DNA from: Acidobacteriota bacterium
Lineage (GTDB): Bacteria > Acidobacteriota > Terriglobia > Terriglobales > Acidobacteriaceae
NCBI GenBank assembly: GCA_023410055.1
Contig: JAEYQK010000029.1
Location: 1-28,203 of the forward strand
Direction of reading: 5' to 3'
DNA length: 28,203 nucleotides
The translations under genes were made by a program, and so were the position numbers. Under the pieces are notes generated by a model that was not told the origin of the DNA, did not search any database, and saw only the letters and a program-made list of their open reading frames with translations. Positions 21,770 to 28,203 of the stretch are shown piece after piece; within the stretch, counting starts at the first letter, position 1, and every line of letters begins with the position of its first letter.

Positions 21770-22816
21770 ATGTCCCTTACGAAATCGCAGGCACTCGAAC
21801 TTTTCAAATCGGACGATCTCATCGGGATCGGCATGGAAGCCGACGCCATTCGGCGCCACTTGCATCCGGACAGCGTGGTCACGTACATCATCGACCGCAA
21901 CATCAATTACACGAACTACTGCACCGAGTACTGCTCGTTCTGTGCCTTCTATCGCCCGCTCAAAGGGCCGCTGGCGAAAGAAGGATACGTCCTCGATTTC
22001 GACGTTATTTACGACAAGATCCGCGAGACGGTCGAAATGGGCGGCACCGGCGTGCTGATGCAGGGCGGCATCCATCCTGACCTCAAGATTGACTGGTTCG
22101 AGTCGCTGTTCCGCGGAATCAAACAGCGATTCCCGAAGATTCACCTGCACTGCTTGTCGGCAAGCGAAGTGCTTGGCATCGCCGAGTACAGCGACCTTTC
22201 GCTTGAAGACACAATCAAGCGCCTGCGAGACGCCGGGCTCGACTCTATTCCTGGCGGCGGTGCCGAGATTCTGGACGACGAAGTCCGCGCCAAGATCGCG
22301 CGTCTGAAGTGCATGACCGACGATTGGCTCAACGTCCATCGGACTGCCCACAAGCTCGGCATGCGCACGACAGCCACAATGATGTTCGGCGTTGGCGAAA
22401 CGGTTGAGCATCGTATCAATCATTTCCAGCGCATCTACGATCTACAGCAAGAGACCGGTGGCTTCACTGCCTTCATCCCTTGGACGTTCCAGCCCAAGCA
22501 CACGGCACTCGGCGGCCGCGGCTGGGACGAGGCTACCTCGGTCGAGTACCTGAAGACTTTGGCCATTTCGCGCATCTTTCTTTCGAACTTCAAAAACGTC
22601 CAAGCCAGTTGGGTCACGCAAGGGCTCAAGGTCTGCCAGATGGGACTGCGCTTTGGCGGCAACGATGTCGGCTCGGTCATGTTGGAAGAAAACGTCGTCA
22701 AGGCCGCAGGCACTTCGAACTGCACCACCGAAGAGGAGCTGCGCCGCATCATCCGCGACGCAGGATTCAGGCCGGTGCAGCGGGACACGCTCTACCGGAC
22801 GATGTTCCTGAACTGA
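21770..22816 (+). CDS. mqnC: Cyclic dehypoxanthinyl futalosine synthase MqnC
   Basis: MqnC is a radical SAM enzyme that cyclises dehypoxanthine futalosine in the futalosine pathway. The 348-residue product has the [4Fe-4S]-binding Cys51-x3-Cys55-x2-Cys58 (CTEYCSFC), followed by AFYRPL. It also has GVLMQGGIHPDLKIDWFE, LHCLSASEV, DSIPGGGAEIL and GFTAFIPWTFQPKHT, all in MqnC order. Related MqnE and CofH/CofG share the fold, but GGGAEIL with the FQPKHTAL context fits MqnC best. The ATG at 21770 gives the typical start; the upstream ribosome binding site is weak (TAGG). mqnA is 7 kb upstream, so the pathway genes here are scattered. Confidence 0.94.
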   Translation: MSLTKSQALELFKSDDLIGIGMEADAIRRHLHPDSVVTYIIDRNINYTNYCTEYCSFCAFYRPLKGPLAKEGYVLDFDVIYDKIRETVEMGGTGVLMQGGIHPDLKIDWFESLFRGIKQRFPKIHLHCLSASEVLGIAEYSDLSLEDTIKRLRDAGLDSIPGGGAEILDDEVRAKIARLKCMTDDWLNVHRTAHKLGMRTTATMMFGVGETVEHRINHFQRIYDLQQETGGFTAFIPWTFQPKHTALGGRGWDEATSVEYLKTLAISRIFLSNFKNVQASWVTQGLKVCQMGLRFGGNDVGSVMLEENVVKAAGTSNCTTEEELRRIIRDAGFRPVQRDTLYRTMFLN

Positions 22817-22869
22817 TTGTTGCAAGATCAGCGGCGATTTTCCGCAGCTCCGATCACGTGCTTTCGGGG

Positions 22870-22875
22870 TACAAT
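22870..22875 (+). promoter_or_regulatory. Possible -10 element for the GT2 gene
   Basis: TACAAT in GGGGTACAATCA lies about 50 bp before the proposed CTG start. The same GGGGTACAATCA string recurs at 24869-24880, also upstream of a gene. No convincing -35 for either. Confidence 0.35.
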
Positions 22876-22925
22876 CATTTTTTCCCCTGCGGCAGTCTGC
22901 CGAAGCTTACGTTGAGGATACAGCC

Positions 22926-24563
22926 CTGTTCAGCAACTTAGCGGTTTTTGCCTTCTTTGCACTTCAGCGCCACGGTCTTAACCAGTGGATGCAGTCGCAC
23001 GTATTCGATAAAACGTTTAAAGGACTGTATGAGCTCAACGGTTTCGACCTGTGTTTGCTGATCCCGTACTTCATCGTAATGGTGATCCTGGCGAACTTCG
23101 GCGTGCACCGATACGTGCTCGTCTACAAATACTTCAAGTACAAGAAGAACTACCGCAAGGACCCGCCCGCGCATTTCGCCGAAGAGCAGTTGCCGACGGT
23201 CCTGATACAGTTACCGATCTTCAACGAGCAGTTCGTAATCGACCGCCTGGTTGACGCTGTCTGCAAACTCGATTACCCGAAAGACAAACTTTGCATTCAG
23301 GTGCTCGACGACTCGACCGATGAAACCGTCGATGTCGCCAGCGCCGTGGTGGCGCAGTACGCAGCTCAGGGCTACCCCGTCACTTACATCCATCGCACCA
23401 ACCGTTCAGGCTTCAAGGCCGGTGCGCTGCAGAACGGCATGGAACAGACCGACAGCGAATGCATCGCCATTTTTGACGCCGACTTCGTGCCGCCGTCCGA
23501 TTGGCTGCGCAAGGTCATCCACCATTTCAGCGATCCGAAGATCGGCATGGTCCAGACGCGCTGGACGCACATCAACCGCAATTACTCGTTCCTGAGTGAA
23601 GTCGAAGCCATTCTGCTCGACGGACACTTCGTCCTCGAACACGGTGCTCGCTCACGCGCCGACGTCTTCTTCAACTTCAACGGCACGGCCGGTATGTGGC
23701 GACGCCAGGCGATCATCGACGCTGGCGGCTGGGAGCACGATACCCTCACCGAAGACACCGACCTTTCCTACCGCTCGCAGATGAAGGGCTGGAAGTTCGC
23801 CTATCTGCAAGACGTCGAGTGCCCTGCCGAACTGCCGGTCGAAATGACCGCCTTCAAAACGCAGCAGGCGCGCTGGGCCAAGGGCCTCATCCAGGTTGGA
23901 CTTAAGATTCTGCCGCGCGTGATGAAGAACCCTGACGTGCCCAAGCGAGTGAAGTTTGAGGCGTTCTATCACCTCTCTGCGAACCTGAGTTACCCGTTGA
24001 TGATCGTGCTGTCCGTGCTGCTGATGCCGGCCATGATCATCCGCTCGTATCAGGGCTGGTTCCAGATGCTCTTCATCGACTTCCCGCTGTTCATGGCGTC
24101 GACGTTCTCGATCTCCAGCTTCTATCTGGTTTCGCAGAAAGAGCTTTTCCCGAAGAAGTGGTATCGCACGTTCCTGTATCTGCCTTTCCTGATGTCGCTG
24201 GGCATCGGCCTGACCGTCACGAACACGAAAGCCGTGATGGAAGCACTCTTCAAGAAGCAGACCGCTTTCGCACGCACTCCGAAGTACCGCGTCGTTTCGA
24301 AGACCGACAAGCCGATCGCCTCGAAGTACCGCAAGCGCCTCGGCATTATCCCCTGGATCGAGTTGCTGATCGGCTGCTACTTCGCCTGGACGGTCTACTA
24401 CGCGTTCAGCACGGAGAACTACTTCACCGTGCCGTTCCTGGTCTTGTTCGTCGTCGGCTATTGGTACACGGGACTGCTCTCGCTTCTACAAGGCCGCTTT
24501 GAGCGCCTCGCATGGCACGGCGAACCGCAGACCGCGAAACCGTATCCGGCAGTCGGCTTCTAA
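22926..24563 (+). CDS. Processive GT2 glycosyltransferase, cellulose-synthase-like
   Basis: This membrane enzyme has a catalytic GT-A domain with the four processive GT2 motifs. Numbering from ATG 22989, they are DDS (107-109), DAD (163-165), TEDTD (254-258) and QQARW (292-296). An N-terminal helix (LLIPYFIVMVILA) and a C-terminal set of about four helices (SYPLMIVLSVLLMPA, and near TFSISSFYLV, LYLPFLMSLGIG, FTVPFLVLFVVGYW) form the channel. It resembles plant CslA/CslC-type synthases and bacterial relatives, so it probably polymerises a beta-glycan from nucleotide sugar; product unknown. There is no PilZ domain. The frame is open upstream of the ATG and encodes LFSNLAVFAFFALQRHGLN. CTG at 22926 has GAGG 8 nt before it, while ATG 22989 has none, so I extend the gene to 22926 with moderate confidence. 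Confidence 0.85.
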   Translation: MFSNLAVFAFFALQRHGLNQWMQSHVFDKTFKGLYELNGFDLCLLIPYFIVMVILANFGVHRYVLVYKYFKYKKNYRKDPPAHFAEEQLPTVLIQLPIFNEQFVIDRLVDAVCKLDYPKDKLCIQVLDDSTDETVDVASAVVAQYAAQGYPVTYIHRTNRSGFKAGALQNGMEQTDSECIAIFDADFVPPSDWLRKVIHHFSDPKIGMVQTRWTHINRNYSFLSEVEAILLDGHFVLEHGARSRADVFFNFNGTAGMWRRQAIIDAGGWEHDTLTEDTDLSYRSQMKGWKFAYLQDVECPAELPVEMTAFKTQQARWAKGLIQVGLKILPRVMKNPDVPKRVKFEAFYHLSANLSYPLMIVLSVLLMPAMIIRSYQGWFQMLFIDFPLFMASTFSISSFYLVSQKELFPKKWYRTFLYLPFLMSLGIGLTVTNTKAVMEALFKKQTAFARTPKYRVVSKTDKPIASKYRKRLGIIPWIELLIGCYFAWTVYYAFSTENYFTVPFLVLFVVGYWYTGLLSLLQGRFERLAWHGEPQTAKPYPAVGF

Positions 24564-24896
24564 CGATCGGGTGATCGGGCCATCGGGTCATCGGGTGATT
24601 GAAAGACCGGAGATGTTTACGGTTCTGCTATATCCCCCCTCCCCCTACCCCTGTCTGTGTGACTGATGATCTAAAGGAGTTAGCTCGTCGACTGACTGAG
24701 GGGATCGGGCCATCGAATCATCTGGCGATCGGACCATTGTTTATAACTTTGGTAAGGGCCACAGAACACTTACTCGACAAATTGAGCATAAGGCTGAATC
24801 GTGGAATTGCGGCATGAGGGGTTAAAGATTTCTAGAATCAGAACAAGCTCAGACCCACATCTGCCAAAGGGGTACAATCACCACTCGGGGTAGAGT
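24564..24896. other. Gene-poor stretch with ATCGGG direct repeats
   Basis: No convincing gene. 24564-24604 is a tandem of GATCGGGTG/CATCGGG-type units, and a related block occurs at 24699-24737. A C-rich stretch (24632-24651) lies between. One short open frame (24599-24817) has no ribosome binding site and low-complexity start, so I do not call it. GGGGTACAATCA at 24869-24880 may hold a -10 for the gene at 24979. Confidence 0.6.
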
Positions 24897-24923
24897 CCCG
24901 TTTCGGGATTACTAAACAGATGG
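24897..24923 (-). repeat. 27-bp repeat, copy 1 (inverted)
   Basis: Read on the minus strand: CCATCTGTTTAGTAATCCC then GAAACGGG. It matches 25860-25886 (plus strand) in 23 of 27 positions by eye, and includes the small hairpin CCCG-AAA-CGGG. Confidence 0.85.
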
Positions 24924-24978
24924 CCTGTTCTGAACAGTTATCTTGAACTTGCTGCGTTTGCAGTATTTAATCACCACC

Positions 24979-25836
24979 ATGCGCGTGACTTGCCTCGTAT
25001 TTGCTGCCGTTGTTGCTGTCGCCGCGACTGCCAGTGCTAGGCAGCAGCAGATGATGCCAGACTCCACCGCGAGAAGACTACTGCGGGAAACGCTAAAGGC
25101 TGAGAAGACTCTCGGTTCGATTTGTCCGAACACAGTATTGGAGCGTCGTGAAACCTTCGAGAACGACCTGCTGTTGTTGCGTGACGAGCCTCTGCGCGGC
25201 CCGAACCTGAACAACGACGTTTTCATCTATGAGGCGTTCTGTCGTGCAGGATACTCCGTCAAAAGACGAAGCGATGGAACTTTTGAGGCGATCTACACCG
25301 GACTTGACCACGAAGGGAGCGCAGGATTCTTTGCTGTCAACAGGCTCACTCGGAAAATCTACCACATGTGGGGTGGCGAAGAACCTATTGCTGCTTTCAA
25401 TGCCTTGATGCGAGATGTAAAGGTTTTTCGGGACTCTGACGGCGGGGCGTATGTGCTCGCCGAGTTCTTTCGCAAGGTCGTTCTAGGGCCGCACGACAGC
25501 GCAGTTATGGAGTGTCCGGTTGACGTCAGAGAGGCCGCTGAACACAACTTTCATCACGCTTTTGGCGATGCGAAGTGGGAAACCGAATTTGAGCAATGGT
25601 GGGCTGGTTTGCGGTTCGATGAAGTGTCTTTCGACGAAGCCCAACGACCAGAGAACGATCAATGGCTTGATATTTGGATAGCATATTCAGGATTTAGAGT
25701 GGCGATTCCCCGTTCGTGGACGACGGGTCGACCGTCTGTCGTTGAGAACGTGCTCGTCATTGCCAAAGACGGAACAGTTCGATTACGCACGCGCACTCTG
25801 TATGCCGGCAACAAGGAGCAGTATTCCTTTGAATAA
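24979..25836 (+). CDS. Exported protein of unknown function
   Basis: From ATG 24979 the product is 285 residues, beginning with a signal peptide (MRVTCLVFAAVVAVAATASA, cut near SARQ). The TTG frame start at 24943 would add a non-signal-like extension and is rejected. The mature protein has three Cys, a mixed helix/strand pattern, and stretches such as GSAGFFAVNRLTRKIYHMWG and a Trp-rich FEQWWAGLRFDEV. No known domain or catalytic motif is recognised. No clear ribosome binding site. Base composition looks lower in GC than in the housekeeping genes, and the gene is bracketed by inverted copies of a 27-bp repeat, so it may be accessory. Confidence 0.7.
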   Translation: MRVTCLVFAAVVAVAATASARQQQMMPDSTARRLLRETLKAEKTLGSICPNTVLERRETFENDLLLLRDEPLRGPNLNNDVFIYEAFCRAGYSVKRRSDGTFEAIYTGLDHEGSAGFFAVNRLTRKIYHMWGGEEPIAAFNALMRDVKVFRDSDGGAYVLAEFFRKVVLGPHDSAVMECPVDVREAAEHNFHHAFGDAKWETEFEQWWAGLRFDEVSFDEAQRPENDQWLDIWIAYSGFRVAIPRSWTTGRPSVVENVLVIAKDGTVRLRTRTLYAGNKEQYSFE

Positions 25837-25846
25837 CGCTGGTTCC

Positions 25847-25886
25847 TGACGATATATCCCCATTCGTTAAGTAATCCCGAAACGGG
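25847..25886 (+). repeat. 40-bp repeat, copy 2
   Basis: Starts TGACGATATATC, then CCATTCGTTAAGTAATCCC and GAAACGGG. It is 32/40 identical by eye to 26586-26625, and its last 27 bp are inverted at 24897-24923. It begins 10 bp after the stop of the preceding gene. Confidence 0.85.
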
Positions 25887-26023
25887 CCGCAGTGCTGGTA
25901 TGAGTTCCCGTTCGCGGATAAGTTAATACTTGGCCTGATATCGTCCACAATCGCACTACTCTGATTGAAGTCATCATCCCAACAGCACAGACGCATCTCA
26001 CAAAAGCGACAGGAGAAGGTCTG

Positions 26024-26563
26024 ATGACGTTGAAAGTGCTTGCTCCGGTATTGTTCTCATCGTTGTTGCTGCTACACGCGCAAACGCCTACCGGCGTTGA
26101 GCGGTTGAAGGTCGAAGCGCAGCGAGGAGACGCGAACGCTCAGATGTGGTTGGGAGCGGCCTACGAAATCGGAAGGGGAGTAGGCAAGGACTACGCACAA
26201 GCACTGGAGTGGTTGTCGAAGTCGGCGAAGCAGGGCAATGCGGACGCACAGAACCTTCTGGGGCAGATGTACGAGAACGCGGAAGGTGTCCAGCAAGACT
26301 ACGCGCAAGCCGCCAGATGGTATGGCGCAGCCTGTGAGCACAGACCCGACTACGGCGGCGCAGGACAAGGCTGCAACAACCTCGGGCTGCTGTACCTCGA
26401 CGGTCGAGGCGTTGAGCAAAACAAGCGGGAAGCCTACAAGTACTTCAAACTGAGCAACAGCGACTCGAATCTTGCGAGCGTAAAGTCGTGCATGACTCCG
26501 GAAGAAATCAATGACGCTGAACATCGGGTTCAGCAGTGGCTTGAGGCTCATCCCGAACAGTAG
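26024..26563 (+). CDS. Exported Sel1-like repeat protein
   Basis: The 179-residue product starts with a signal peptide (LKVLAPVLFSSLLLLHAQ) and then has Sel1 helical repeats: AQRGDANAQMWLGAAYEIGR, AKQGNADAQNLLGQMYENAE, and a third, degenerate one with CNNLGLLYLDGRGVEQNKRE. Each has the A-x-x-x-LG-x-x-Y-x-x-G-x-G-V pattern. Sel1 proteins are scaffolds for protein contacts, often in envelope stress or host contact; the partner here is unknown. AGGAG, 8 nt before the ATG, is a strong ribosome binding site. A lone Cys pair in the third repeat may form a disulfide after export. Confidence 0.88.
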   Translation: MTLKVLAPVLFSSLLLLHAQTPTGVERLKVEAQRGDANAQMWLGAAYEIGRGVGKDYAQALEWLSKSAKQGNADAQNLLGQMYENAEGVQQDYAQAARWYGAACEHRPDYGGAGQGCNNLGLLYLDGRGVEQNKREAYKYFKLSNSDSNLASVKSCMTPEEINDAEHRVQQWLEAHPEQ

Positions 26564-26585
26564 CGCATCCACTATTTCAGGTTGT

Positions 26586-26625
26586 TGACGGTAAATCGCC
26601 ATCTGTTAAGTAATCCCAAATCGGC
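26586..26625 (+). repeat. 40-bp repeat, copy 3
   Basis: Starts TGACGGTAAATC, then CCATCTGTTAAGTAATCCC and AAATCGGC. It lies 22 bp after the stop of the Sel1 gene and has the same orientation as copy 2. The terminal hairpin has degenerated. Confidence 0.85.
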
Positions 26626-26987
26626 ACTGGATCAAAACTTCTGTGCGTCGCTGCGCTCCTTGGAATGACAATAGTGGGAACGACAACCGTGGTTCTGCAA
26701 CTCCGTGCGGTCCACCGGAATCTATCTAGTCAGTAGCGATTAGAGGAATTAAGGTCGCGGCGTGATACACTGGTTCCAGTTGACGCTAGTAGCCGCGGTA
26801 AGGCTTGCAGATAAGTTAGGTCCGATCCCTTAGCAAACGGTCGAACGATTTAGCCCCTCCTGCTCTCCCGTTCCTTTCAAGCGCGACATATTTCAAATGA
26901 ATGATTGTGTGGACGTTTGTTTCAGTCGCGAATCGCCTTCTGTGTGCGCGTCGCGAAACGCCCTAGCAGAAGAAAGTTACGATTCGA
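26626..26987. other. Long leader region of the helicase gene
   Basis: No convincing gene. An extended -10 like TGATACACT at 26763-26771 (no matching -35) would give a leader of over 200 nt. Long leaders are known for cold-induced DEAD-box helicase genes in other bacteria, but I see no conserved cold-box here. A short overlapping frame at 26897 lacks support. Confidence 0.45.
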
Positions 26988-28184
26988 ATGACTCAGTTTT
27001 CAGATATGCCCCTGTCGCCTGCTCTTCAGCAGCGACTCGGGAACGCCAATTTCATCAACCCAACCCCAATTCAAGATCAGGCCATTCCGCAGGCTCTCGC
27101 AGGTAAGGACATTATCGCCACGGCGCAGACCGGAACCGGCAAAACACTTGCCTTCCTGATCCCGATTATCGAAATGCTCTCGAAGCAGCAATCGCGCAGC
27201 GTCGAAGCACTTGTGCTCGTACCGACTCGCGAACTGGCGATGCAGGTTCACGAACAATACGAACAGCTGCGCGGCAAGAAATTGCCTGCCGCCGCTCTCG
27301 TCGTCGGAGGCATTCGCGAAAAAGGTCAACTCCAATCGCTGCGCTCCGGCGCGCGCCTCGTGGTTGCAACGCCCGGTCGTCTGGAAGATTTCGTTGGACG
27401 CCGCCTGATCGACCTTCGCAAGGTCAGCATGCTCGTACTCGACGAAGCCGACCGCATGTTGGACATGGGCTTTCTGCCCGCGATCCGTCGCATTGTCTCG
27501 GCCTTGCCGAGCAATCGCCAGACCCTGTTCTTCTCCGCGACGCTGGAAGCTTCCGTCGCCGGACTCGTCCGCGAGTACACGCGCAATGCGATTCGAATTG
27601 AGCTCGGCTCGACGTTGAAGCCGGTTGACTCCGTCGAATTGCAGGCATTTGAAGTCAATGCCGGCGAGAAGCCGGAAGCGTTGCGCCAACTGCTCTACTC
27701 CGAAAAAGGACAGAGCTTGATTTTCGCGCGCACCAAGCGCGGCACTGAAAGGCTCGCCAAGACTCTCGTACGCGACGGTTTCGCTGCGGCGATGATTCAC
27801 GGTGACCGCACCCAGTCGCAGCGAACCGGAGCGCTCAGCGGATTTCAGTCGGGCAAGTACCAGATTCTGGTCGCGACCGACGTCGCTTCGCGCGGCATCC
27901 ACGTGGACGACGTGGCTCACGTCATCAACTACGATCTGCCGCAGCTCGCGGAGGACTTCATTCACCGCGTTGGCCGAACCGGTCGTGCAGGTGCTCGCGG
28001 ACGCTCGTCAACACTGGTCTCAGGCGCTGAGGTTTTCGAACTGAAGCACATCGAGCGAACACTGAAGCTGCGCATCGCCCGCAAGAAGATCGGGGTAACC
28101 GAAGCGCCAAAATCGCTTCGTCCGGCCCATAACACGCTGCCGAGCCGCACGCTTTCGCGCTTGCCCGGCGAGATATTCGTTTAG
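26988..28184 (+). CDS. DEAD-box RNA helicase, RhlE-type
   Basis: This ATP-dependent RNA helicase has every core motif in order: Q motif (FSDMPLSPALQQRL to PTPIQDQAIP, 4-34), motif I AQTGTGKT (46-53), Ia VPTREL, GG, Ib TPGR (128-131), II DEAD (152-155), III SAT (183-185), IV LIFARTK, V VATDVASRGIH and VI HRVGRTGR. At 398 residues it has the two RecA-like domains and only a short C-terminal tail, without the basic extension of many RhlE or CsdA proteins. Such enzymes act in ribosome assembly and mRNA decay, often in the cold. The ATG at 26988 is preferred because it begins just before the Q motif; the ribosome binding site is weak. Confidence 0.95.
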   Translation: MTQFSDMPLSPALQQRLGNANFINPTPIQDQAIPQALAGKDIIATAQTGTGKTLAFLIPIIEMLSKQQSRSVEALVLVPTRELAMQVHEQYEQLRGKKLPAAALVVGGIREKGQLQSLRSGARLVVATPGRLEDFVGRRLIDLRKVSMLVLDEADRMLDMGFLPAIRRIVSALPSNRQTLFFSATLEASVAGLVREYTRNAIRIELGSTLKPVDSVELQAFEVNAGEKPEALRQLLYSEKGQSLIFARTKRGTERLAKTLVRDGFAAAMIHGDRTQSQRTGALSGFQSGKYQILVATDVASRGIHVDDVAHVINYDLPQLAEDFIHRVGRTGRAGARGRSSTLVSGAEVFELKHIERTLKLRIARKKIGVTEAPKSLRPAHNTLPSRTLSRLPGEIFV

Positions 28185-28203
28185 TTTTACGGCGTAGATA
28201 CAG

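Noticed and set aside
24599..24817. A 72-residue gene in the gap after the GT2 gene
   Set aside because: No ribosome binding site, a polypyrimidine-encoded proline run, and overlap with ATCGGG repeats. Nothing suggests coding.
25860..26625. Integron attC sites after the two exported-protein genes
   Set aside because: GTTAAGT in copies 2 and 3 fits the GTTRRRY core, but no RYYYAAC partner lies upstream at attC distance, copy 1 reads GTTTAGT, and there is no integrase gene.
26897..27106. Leader peptide gene overlapping the helicase start
   Set aside because: No ribosome binding site, and most of the frame overlaps the helicase in another register.
1..28203. CRISPR array
   Set aside because: Repeats are palindromes of several families at irregular distances; no regularly spaced direct repeats with unique spacers and no cas gene were seen.

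Overview
The window looks like chromosomal DNA of an Acidobacteriota member, probably a Terriglobia relative of Koribacter. This taxonomic call is an inference from gene content, protein sequence style, futalosine-type menaquinone genes and abundant short palindromic repeats; no 16S rRNA or other marker was available.

Layout: (1) 39-669, a REP-associated tyrosine transposase (RAYT) gene bracketed by its own palindromes. (2) 755-6356, a translation block, infC-rpmI-rplT-pheS-small conserved gene-pheT, interrupted by several families of palindromic or direct repeats. (3) 6588-7309, a coiled-coil ZapB-like gene and zapA, closed by an intrinsic terminator. (4) 7308-9152 on the minus strand, an ABC exporter whose frame is cut by an amber codon inside a perfect hairpin. 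(5) 9170-13895 on the minus strand, two small zinc-ribbon membrane proteins, topA and dprA. (6) 14084-14983, mqnA. (7) 15040-17540 on the minus strand, a membrane protein and a U32-family (RlhA-like) protein. (8) 17615-24563, an exported protein with a C10 tract, a Tat-exported glycosidase-like protein, a DedA/VTT membrane protein, a ComEA-like helix-hairpin-helix protein, mqnC and a processive GT2 glycosyltransferase. (9) 24897-26625, two exported proteins (one with Sel1 repeats) associated with three copies of one repeat. (10) 26988-28184, a RhlE-type DEAD-box helicase.

Most genes are core housekeeping: translation initiation, ribosome, Phe-tRNA charging, division, DNA topology, DNA uptake and processing, and menaquinone synthesis (MqnA and MqnC are two steps of the futalosine pathway).

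The most striking signal is a family of exactly 50-bp elements with the architecture GTAG-hairpin-hairpin-CTAC, which resembles two inverted REPs (a BIME). Three related copies and one architectural variant are present. Three of the four lie inside coding sequences without breaking the frame: two in pheT and one in the U32 gene. The pheT copy at 4446 and the U32 copy at 16519 are in the same orientation and the same codon register relative to their genes, so two unrelated proteins carry a homologous 17-residue peptide. A different palindrome sits in-frame in mqnA. This is analogous to the Rickettsia palindromic elements and suggests that REP-like DNA in this lineage is tolerated or selected as protein-coding insert. 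The RAYT gene also takes its Shine-Dalgarno and its stop codon from flanking palindromes.
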